Source: Kiritimatiellales bacterium (GTDB lineage Bacteria > Verrucomicrobiota > Kiritimatiellia > Kiritimatiellales > Pontiellaceae). From it: DNA of 8,972 nucleotides. Each line of letters begins with the position of its first letter. Position 1 is the first letter of the stretch. A model generated the notes under the pieces. It worked only from the letters and a program-made list of their open reading frames with translations, was not told the origin of the DNA and ran no database searches. Position numbers and translations under genes: made by a program. Positions 1 through 4,544 of this stretch are shown here, piece after piece. The stretch is from assembly GCA_021734595.1 (NCBI GenBank), contig JAIPIO010000164.1:1-8972 (forward strand), in the 5' to 3' direction.

Positions 1-76
1 AGCTCTATTGCCATTGAATTCGACCGCGTTAAAGCGCAACGATGTTCACGGAGATATCCCAGGCGTTCGATATTAT
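1..76. other. Left-edge stretch with no recognisable gene
   Basis: These 76 bases lie downstream of the small membrane-protein gene, which ends at 77 on the minus strand. I see no start codon with a ribosome site, no convincing hairpin followed by a T-run on the minus strand, and no repeat. Any terminator of the membrane-protein gene must lie further left, outside the window, or be of a kind I cannot recognise. Confidence 0.4.
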
Positions 77-670
77 TTACCCTCGATGATGTTTTCTTGA
101 ACCTGTGCGAGGGGAACTTCTGGAGGTTCTTCTGCCGCCCCATTGTTCTTTGGTTTCAGGCACGGAATAAATCGATGTAGTATTAAATCCTTTAGCCTCA
201 TTCCGGGCTTCTTCCTTGGCTGCAGCCAGGCGGCTTCCCATAATCTTGCGCAACCGTTGGGACTTCAATTCAAAATACAGGAGTTTGGTCAGTAGGGCCA
301 CCAAAACGCTTATGAGCAGTGCATGCAGAACCAGCTGCCGATCCGCCACATGGTCCCCACGCAGATGTGGAACGCCATCGCTGAAAGTAACAATCTGAAG
401 CTGATCGCCGGGACTCAAGGTTTGCCAGATAGTGCGAGGCAGAGTAAGCCGGTTGGAGGATGGAACATAGATGTCCTGATTATCCCACGCCACCCAGAAT
501 ACCTGGGCCAGTTTACCTTTGATCATCGTTTTATCGGTTAACTGAACTGTCCGGACATTGCCGCCGGGTATAAAGCCGCGAACAATCAGCATCCATCGCA
601 GCTTATTTGCAGTGAAAACGAGCAGAATCGTTAAGGTAACCAGACAGACCATGCGTATCAGACGAGCCAT
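77..670 (-). CDS. Small two-helix membrane protein of unknown function (197 aa)
   Basis: I do not recognise the family. The 197-residue product has a hydrophobic segment at about residues 7-28, a mostly polar beta-rich stretch at 35-110, a second hydrophobic segment at about 113-133, and a charged tail (134-197) that ends very rich in Arg, Lys, Ser and His. The predicted topology is two transmembrane helices flanking one extracytoplasmic domain, with the basic tail in the cytoplasm. This resembles generic DUF3592-like layouts, but I see no signature that would justify the name. The ATG at 670 is preceded by GGGGG (677-681) six bases upstream, a good ribosome site, and by a strong promoter at 700-727. 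The gene lies 93 bp downstream of clpB in the same direction, but its own promoter suggests separate transcription. A second Met at residue 7 is a possible alternative start. That the gene is real is likely; its function is unknown. Confidence 0.75.
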   Translation of the reverse strand: MARLIRMVCLVTLTILLVFTANKLRWMLIVRGFIPGGNVRTVQLTDKTMIKGKLAQVFWVAWDNQDIYVPSSNRLTLPRTIWQTLSPGDQLQIVTFSDGVPHLRGDHVADRQLVLHALLISVLVALLTKLLYFELKSQRLRKIMGSRLAAAKEEARNEAKGFNTTSIYSVPETKEQWGGRRTSRSSPRTGSRKHHRG

Positions 671-699
671 TCCATTCCCCCAGTAAAAACGATTAGACC

Positions 700-727
700 A
701 TTTTATACAGAATCAATGACTTGTCAA
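700..727 (-). promoter_or_regulatory. Sigma70-like promoter for the small membrane protein
   Basis: Read on the minus strand there is a perfect -35 box TTGACA (plus-strand 722-727), a 16-bp spacer, and a -10 box TAAAAT (700-705) that matches TATAAT at five of six positions. Transcription would begin near 692-694, giving a leader of roughly 23 bases before the ATG at 670. It lies wholly within the 93-bp gap after clpB. The match is direct; promoter activity is inferred. Confidence 0.6.
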
Positions 728-752
728 AAAGTTACGCCCTGTCCGGAGACAG
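726..752 (-). terminator. Weak candidate terminator after clpB
   Basis: On the minus strand, 12 bases past the clpB stop, CTGTC-TCCG-GACAG can form a five-pair stem with a four-base loop (739-752). Eight bases on comes TTTTT (726-730). Short GCC/GGC arms outside could lengthen the stem across a bulge. The stem is short and the T-run is displaced, so this is only a candidate. The T-run touches the -35 box of the next promoter. Confidence 0.25.
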
Positions 753-763
753 TATTGACGGGC

Positions 764-3364
764 TCAATCTGCCGAGAAATCCAACATTCCGTTTTTAACC
801 GTCAATTTTATCACGGATTCCTCGCCGAGCTCGCCCGCGATGATCTTGCGGGAAATCGGCGATTCCAGATGCTGCTGGATAAAGCGTTTGAGCGGCCGTG
901 CACCGTAGACCGGATCATAGCCTTCACTCGCAATGAACTCCTCCGCCTCCTTGCTGATTTCCAAACGGATGCCCTGTTGCTCCAACCGCAGTTGCAGCTC
1001 CTTGACCAACAGTTCCACCACGCCGGTGATTTCCGCAAGTGTCAGCGGCTTGAACAGCACGATTTCATCGACCCGGTTAAGGAACTCGGGCCGGAAATTT
1101 GTACGCAGGGTTCTCATGACTTCTTCCCGTGCCGATTCGCTGATGTGGCCGCTACTGTCAATACCCTCCAGCAGATGCGGCGAACCGATATTGCTGGTCA
1201 TGATAATGATCGTATTCTTGAAATTAACCGTCCGGCCATGCGAATCGGTCAGTCGCCCGTCCTCCAGAATCTGGAGCAGCAGGTTGAACACGTCGTGATG
1301 CGCCTTCTCAATTTCATCCAGCAGCACGACGCTATACGGCTTGCGCCGCACCGCTTCGGTGAGCTGCCCGCCCTCTTCATAGCCGACGTATCCGGGGGGT
1401 GCACCGACCAACCGCGAGACCGCGTGTTTTTCCATATATTCGCTCATATCAATGCGAATCATATTGGATTCAGAATCGAAAAGTTCCCACGCCAACGTAC
1501 GCGCCAGCTCGGTCTTTCCCACCCCGGTCGGCCCGAGGAACAGAAACGATCCGATCGGACGGTTCGGATTCTTGATCCCGGCCCGCGCGCGCAAAACGGC
1601 GTCGGCCACCGCCTGCACCGCCTCGTCCTGGCCAATGACCCTTTCGTGCAGCACCTCATCAAGCTTCAGCAGTTTTGCGCGATCGCCTTCCAGCAGTTTG
1701 GTAAGTGGAATGCCCGCCCAGCGGGAAATGACTTCGGCGATTTCCTCCTCGGTCACCTCTTCGCGCAGCAGCGTTCCCTGCTCGCGATGCTCCATGAGCG
1801 CTTCCTGTTCTTCCAGTTGTTTGGAAATATCCGGTATGGTTCCATGGCGCAGTTTGGCAACTCGTTCCAGATCGTATTCTCGCTCCGCCTTTTCCGACTC
1901 CTTCTTCGCCAGTTCCAGGCTGGCTCGCAGCTCGCGTACTTTCTGTATCGCACCCTTTTCATTCTCCCATTGCGCCCGCATGGCATCCGATTCCGTCCGC
2001 AGTTCCGCCAGTTCTTTCCGGAGAACCTCCAGCCGGTCTTTGCTGGCCTTGTCCTTCTCCTTTTTCAGCGCGGTTTCCTCGATCTCCAGCCGCATCACCT
2101 TGCGGGTGATTTCATCAAGTTCAGCGGGCAGCGAATCGATTTCCGTGCGGATGGTCGCGCAGGCTTCGTCCATCAGATCGATCGCCTTGTCGGGCAGGAA
2201 ACGGTCGGAGATGTAGCGGTCCGACAGCACAGCGGATGAAACCAGTGCAGCATCCTGAATGCGCACGCCGTGATGCACCTCGAACCGTTCCTTCAGACCA
2301 CGCAGGATCGAGATCGTATCCTCCACACTCGGGACATCCACCAGCACCGGCTGGAAGCGCCGCTCCAGTGCGGAATCCTTTTCAATGTACTTGCGGTGTT
2401 CATCGAGCGTCGTCGCGCCGATGCAATGCAGCTCGCCGCGCGCCAGCATCGGCTTGAGCATGTTGCCCGCATCCGTCGAGCCCTCGGTACGTCCGGCCCC
2501 GACAATATTGTGAAGCTCGTCGATAAACAGAATAATCCGTCCCTCGGCGGACTTGATTTCTTGCAGCACCGCTTTCAACCGCTCTTCGAATTCGCCGCGG
2601 TATTTCGCCCCGGCCATCAACGCCGTCATGTCCAGTGCCCAGATTGATTTATCCTTCAGGCCCTCCGGCACATCGCCACGCACAATACGCTGCGCCAAAC
2701 CTTCGACAATCGCCGTCTTGCCGACACCCGGCTCGCCGATCAGCACCGGATTGTTCTTGGTTTTGCGCGAAAGGATGCGGATTACCGACCGGATCTCCGC
2801 GTCGCGGCCGATTACCGGATCGAGCTTGCCCGAACGGGCTGCATCAACCAGATCCATGCCGTATTTTTCCAGCGCTTCATACTGCCCTTCCGGGTTGTCG
2901 GACGTGACCCGCTGGTTGCCGCGGATTTTTTCCAATGCCTGAAAAACCGCGTTCCGATCGATGGAATGTTCGCTGAGAATTTTCCAGACCTTGGAACTTT
3001 TGCCTTCGTCTGCAAAAGCAAGCAGCAGATGCTCGACCGAAACAAATTCATCCTTCAGCTTCTTTGCCTCGTCGCCGGCCTTTACCAAAAGCTGGTTCAA
3101 CCGCTGGGTAATATAGACCTTCCCGGCCTCCGTTGCGCCCGAAACGCGCGGTCGCTGCTCCAGCACTTGCTCGGTCTGCGCTTTCAGTACGGCCACCGGT
3201 ACGCCGATGAGCTCGAGCAGGCGTGGTATCAGCCCACCCTCCTGCTCCAACAGAACCAGAAACAGATGTTCGCCATCCACCTCCTGATGCCCATAGCGCA
3301 ACGCCTTCACCTGCGCCTGCTGCAAAGCCTCCTGCACTTTCTGCGTTGTCTTGCTTAAATCCAT
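764..3364 (-). CDS. clpB: ATP-dependent chaperone ClpB (protein disaggregase, 866 aa)
   Basis: ClpB is a cytoplasmic hexameric AAA+ disaggregase that threads aggregated proteins through its pore and works with DnaK. All parts are visible: the Clp N-terminal repeat domain (about 5-145), first AAA+ module with Walker A GEPGVGKT (210-217), pore loop YRG (255-257), Walker B ILFIDELH (278-285) and arginine finger region ALERRF (332-337), coiled-coil middle domain (about 410-530), then the second module with Walker A GPTGVGKT (611-618), pore loop GYVG (658-661), Walker B LLDE (681-684), sensor 1 TSN (723-725) and sensor 2 GARPLKR (821-827). The full middle domain and the lack of a ClpP-binding loop separate it from ClpA, ClpC and ClpX. 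At 866 residues it is normal length. The ATG at 3364 follows a perfect AGGAGG (3371-3376) by six bases. A CIRCE-like dyad and a candidate promoter lie upstream, consistent with heat-shock control. Bases 2977-3004 inside the gene resemble dyad copy 1 of the 4425-4544 array. Confidence 0.98.
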   Translation of the reverse strand: MDLSKTTQKVQEALQQAQVKALRYGHQEVDGEHLFLVLLEQEGGLIPRLLELIGVPVAVLKAQTEQVLEQRPRVSGATEAGKVYITQRLNQLLVKAGDEAKKLKDEFVSVEHLLLAFADEGKSSKVWKILSEHSIDRNAVFQALEKIRGNQRVTSDNPEGQYEALEKYGMDLVDAARSGKLDPVIGRDAEIRSVIRILSRKTKNNPVLIGEPGVGKTAIVEGLAQRIVRGDVPEGLKDKSIWALDMTALMAGAKYRGEFEERLKAVLQEIKSAEGRIILFIDELHNIVGAGRTEGSTDAGNMLKPMLARGELHCIGATTLDEHRKYIEKDSALERRFQPVLVDVPSVEDTISILRGLKERFEVHHGVRIQDAALVSSAVLSDRYISDRFLPDKAIDLMDEACATIRTEIDSLPAELDEITRKVMRLEIEETALKKEKDKASKDRLEVLRKELAELRTESDAMRAQWENEKGAIQKVRELRASLELAKKESEKAEREYDLERVAKLRHGTIPDISKQLEEQEALMEHREQGTLLREEVTEEEIAEVISRWAGIPLTKLLEGDRAKLLKLDEVLHERVIGQDEAVQAVADAVLRARAGIKNPNRPIGSFLFLGPTGVGKTELARTLAWELFDSESNMIRIDMSEYMEKHAVSRLVGAPPGYVGYEEGGQLTEAVRRKPYSVVLLDEIEKAHHDVFNLLLQILEDGRLTDSHGRTVNFKNTIIIMTSNIGSPHLLEGIDSSGHISESAREEVMRTLRTNFRPEFLNRVDEIVLFKPLTLAEITGVVELLVKELQLRLEQQGIRLEISKEAEEFIASEGYDPVYGARPLKRFIQQHLESPISRKIIAGELGEESVIKLTVKNGMLDFSAD

Positions 3365-3386
3365 GCTAATCCTCCTATAAAAGCCA

Positions 3387-3413
3387 ATGGCACTGGAGCA
3401 TCAGATGTGCCAA
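3387..3413 (-). promoter_or_regulatory. CIRCE-like operator before clpB
   Basis: On the minus strand the arms TTGGCAC (3407-3413) and GTGCCAT (3387-3393) are separated by 13 bases. The classical CIRCE element bound by the heat-shock repressor HrcA is TTAGCACTC-N9-GAGTGCTAA, which also puts exactly 13 bases between TTAGCAC and GTGCTAA. Here 12 of the 18 consensus positions match, including both GCAC/GTGC cores. The site lies 23 bp before the clpB start codon and downstream of the candidate promoter, where CIRCE normally sits. The geometry is convincing, but the outer and innermost bases are degenerate, so HrcA binding is inference. Confidence 0.42.
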
Positions 3414-3434
3414 CTGAAAACACCAGCAAAGACG

Positions 3435-3463
3435 ATAATCCCATAATAAAAGTGCGCCATCAA
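3435..3463 (-). promoter_or_regulatory. Candidate sigma70-type promoter for clpB
   Basis: Read on the minus strand: TTGATG (3458-3463, four of six to TTGACA), a 17-bp spacer, then GATTAT (3435-3440, four of six to TATAAT) preceded by TGG, an extended -10 feature. Transcription would start near 3428, upstream of the CIRCE-like dyad and about 64 bases before the clpB ATG. The -35 box lies in the loop of the protease-gene terminator. No sigma32-like box is evident. Confidence 0.4.
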
Positions 3464-3471
3464 AGCGCACT
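3443..3471 (-). terminator. Rho-independent terminator of the CPBP protease gene
   Basis: On the minus strand AGTGCGC (3465-3471) pairs perfectly with GCGCACT (3451-3457) around a seven-base loop. The stem runs directly into a T-rich stretch (TTTTATTAT, 3443-3451 including the stem's last base). It lies about 93 bases after the protease stop codon and isolates that gene from clpB. Confidence 0.6.
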
Positions 3472-3491
3472 GCGGACACACCTTCGCGCCA

Positions 3492-3508
3492 TCCTGACAC
3501 AATCAGGA
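3492..3508. other. Small hairpin in the protease-clpB gap
   Basis: TCCTGA (3492-3497) and TCAGGA (3503-3508) form a perfect six-pair stem with a five-base loop. No T-run follows on either strand, so it is not a terminator by itself. It could be an RNA 3'-end structure of the protease transcript or a chance dyad. The surrounding bases 3472-3563 contain no gene I can support. Confidence 0.3.
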
Positions 3509-3563
3509 ATCGCATTCAGATGCACGATCGACAATTTGAATTAGAGACCAAATATGACACATA

Positions 3564-3579
3564 CTACCAGAACTGGTAG
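3564..3579. other. Near-perfect dyad covering the protease stop codon
   Basis: CTACCAG-AA-CTGGTAG: seven-base arms around two bases, built from the last codons of the protease gene (Tyr-Gln-Phe-Trp-stop). In RNA it would fold as six pairs with a GUUC loop, with the stop codon in the 3' arm. No T-run follows. It may be chance or a transcript-end structure. Confidence 0.35.
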
Positions 3580-4361
3580 GCATTGTATTTGATCACGTAG
3601 AGACCCAGCAGGAAGTTGGTCGTTCCATGGGCGATGATCGACGCCCAGATGTCCCCCGTCTTAATCGCCAGCAGACCGAAGGCCAGACCGCAGATGATAC
3701 CGGCCATCCATTCAAAATGCTCGATGCCGAAAAAGGCCGAAATGATGAAGAGCAGCGGCCAGTGAAGTTTGTTCATGGGAATCTTGAAAAAAGGACTGCC
3801 CATCATCCAACGGTAGAGAAAACCGCGAAAAAAGAACTCCTCAATCACGGCAATCACGACGGAGGTGCCGAACATGTGGACCCAGAAATTCGGCCAACCG
3901 GTCACGTTCGGATCGTAGACATGCAACCCGGCATGCGGCCCTTCCTCAATCACTTCAAAGGGAGCCATGACACCCCCGCCCACATCAAACAGTTCCCTCA
4001 GCCGAAACGGTTTGATCAGATCCACAAACAGACGGTCGTACCATTCAGTAACGGCAGGTGCCTTTTCGACCATCCACGGCGTTTCAAGGCCAACCCACAC
4101 AATGAAAATCAGCACTCCCACCCCAATCCCCAGCGGGATGTTTTTCAACTTCAACCGCGGGTACCAGCGCCACGGGCGAAAGGCGACCAGCAAGGCGATT
4201 CCGCCCAGCGTGCGGGCATTGTAGTTCCATTCAGGATTATCCAGCCAAACCATCATGGTAAGCCAAATGGCAAACGGGAATACATGTGCCATCACCGCCA
4301 GATTGTTTTCTTTCTCCTCTTCCGGCGATAATTCAACCATTTTCCTTTTTTCTTCGGCCAT
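3564..4361 (-). CDS. CPBP-family intramembrane metalloprotease, exosortase-associated type (265 aa)
   Basis: This is a polytopic inner-membrane protein of the CPBP (CAAX protease and bacteriocin-processing, Abi) family, related to eukaryotic Rce1. The three conserved motifs are all present and intact: EExxxR (E174-E175-F-F-F-R179), FxxxH (F211 to H215) and HxxxN (H245 to N249). These residues form the active centre in family members. Hydrophobic helices occur at about 22-40, 51-61, 76-92, 161-176, 200-213, 218-232 and 236-256. The arrangement, including the FRPWRWYPRL stretch (61-70), resembles the CAAX-related proteins that accompany exosortase/PEP-CTERM sorting, but no exosortase gene lies in this window and the substrate is unknown. 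I chose the ATG at 4361 because GGGGGAAG lies just upstream and the product begins with a normal charged cytoplasmic segment. An upstream in-frame ATG at 4571 would translate the dyad array and is unlikely. A terminator follows at 3443-3471. The divergent transporter shares the upstream dyad array. Confidence 0.88.
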   Translation of the reverse strand: MAEEKRKMVELSPEEEKENNLAVMAHVFPFAIWLTMMVWLDNPEWNYNARTLGGIALLVAFRPWRWYPRLKLKNIPLGIGVGVLIFIVWVGLETPWMVEKAPAVTEWYDRLFVDLIKPFRLRELFDVGGGVMAPFEVIEEGPHAGLHVYDPNVTGWPNFWVHMFGTSVVIAVIEEFFFRGFLYRWMMGSPFFKIPMNKLHWPLLFIISAFFGIEHFEWMAGIICGLAFGLLAIKTGDIWASIIAHGTTNFLLGLYVIKYNAYQFW

Positions 4362-4424
4362 CCACTTCCCCCATCGTAAAATCCCTCTATTTAACCGTGA
4401 AAGCAGCACGCAACGCAAGGAACT

Positions 4425-4439
4425 TTCCAACCATTGGAA
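4425..4439. repeat. Dyad copy 1 (TTCCAACCATTGGAA)
   Basis: Six-base arms TTCCAA/TTGGAA with a three-base centre CCA. It is closest to the protease gene, with its centre 71 bp before that ATG. The following bases CTTTTGCC recur after the dyad-like stretch in clpB at 2982-3004. Confidence 0.85.
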
Positions 4440-4444
4440 CTTTT

Positions 4445-4453
4445 GCCGGGCGG
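4445..4453. repeat. GC-rich flank repeat GCCGGGCGG, first copy
   Basis: GCCGGGCGG lies just before dyad copy 2 and recurs at 4492-4500 just before dyad copy 3. Each is followed by a run of T and then TTCCAAT, so the dyad and its GC-rich left flank seem to have been duplicated as one module. Confidence 0.5.
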
Positions 4454-4455
4454 TT

Positions 4456-4470
4456 TTCCAATCATTGGAA
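4456..4470. repeat. Dyad copy 2 (TTCCAATCATTGGAA)
   Basis: Arms TTCCAAT/ATTGGAA pair perfectly around a single central C, the most symmetrical copy. Together with its flank (to 4476) it matches copy 1 plus flank (4425-4445) at 19 of 21 positions. Confidence 0.85.
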
Positions 4471-4486
4471 GTTTTGTATCGTGTTT

Positions 4487-4501
4487 CCCGCGCCGGGCGG
4501 G
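4487..4501. repeat. GC-rich inverted repeat containing the second GCCGGGCGG
   Basis: CCCGC-GCCGG-GCGGG: five-base arms around a five-base centre, including the second GCCGGGCGG at 4492-4500. Its centre (4494) lies 31 bp from the centre of dyad copy 2 and 21 bp from copy 3, so it fills the one gap in the otherwise regular spacing. This could be a spacer hairpin or chance symmetry in a duplicated flank. Confidence 0.4.
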
Positions 4502-4507
4502 ATATTT

Positions 4508-4522
4508 TTCCAATGGTTGGAA
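4508..4522. repeat. Dyad copy 3 (TTCCAATGGTTGGAA)
   Basis: Six-base arms TTCCAA/TTGGAA with centre TGG. Its right arm runs into GGAAAGG, the probable ribosome site of the transporter gene, so a folded transcript would tie up part of that site. Confidence 0.85.
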
Positions 4523-4525
4523 AGG
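4519..4525 (+). promoter_or_regulatory. Ribosome binding site deciding the transporter GTG start
   Basis: GGAAAGG ends nine bases before GTG 4535. There is no in-frame ATG nearby: the ATG at 4552 is out of frame. This purine-rich stretch therefore supports GTG as the start. It overlaps the right arm of dyad copy 3. Confidence 0.5.
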
Positions 4526-4529
4526 CGGG

Positions 4530-4544
4530 TTCCAGTGATTGGAA
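4530..4544. repeat. Dyad copy 4 (TTCCAGTGATTGGAA), overlapping the transporter start
   Basis: Five-base arms TTCCA/TGGAA around GTGAT. The GTG at 4535-4537 in the centre is the probable start codon of the transporter gene. It is the only copy in which the sixth arm base pair is lost, which may reflect constraint from the start codon. Confidence 0.8.

Larger units (their letters stand above)
4425..4544. repeat. Array of four 15-bp dyads in the divergent control region
   Basis: Four copies of a dyad with consensus about TTCCAAYSATTGGAA lie at 4425-4439, 4456-4470, 4508-4522 and 4530-4544, between the protease start (4361) and the transporter start (4535). Outer arms TTCCA/TGGAA are perfect in every copy while the central bases vary. 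Centres are 31, 52 and 22 bp apart, 105 bp in total, each close to a whole number of helical turns. Copies 1 and 2 continue to match after the dyad (TTTTG), giving a 31-bp repeat period. The length and symmetry suit binding of a dimeric regulator, and several phased sites suggest cooperative binding. Alternatives are a dispersed small repeat family or RNA hairpins. I cannot name the binding protein. Confidence 0.85.

Noticed and set aside
716..2239. Long open frame (507 codons) on the plus strand opposite clpB
   Set aside because: It is fully antisense to a textbook ClpB, has a Gln/Phe/Arg-skewed composition typical of antisense shadow translations, and has no ribosome site or recognisable domain. 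Such shadow frames are common opposite GC-rich conserved genes.
4286..4534. 83-residue N-terminal extension of the transporter from the ATG at 4286
   Set aside because: It runs antisense through the protease start and across the dyads, and gives a length unusual for the family. GTG 4535 gives a normal 298 residues.
4425..4544. Interpreting the four dyads as a CRISPR array
   Set aside because: The repeats are only 15 bp, spacers are 7-37 bp and irregular, some flanks are duplicated, and there are no cas genes.
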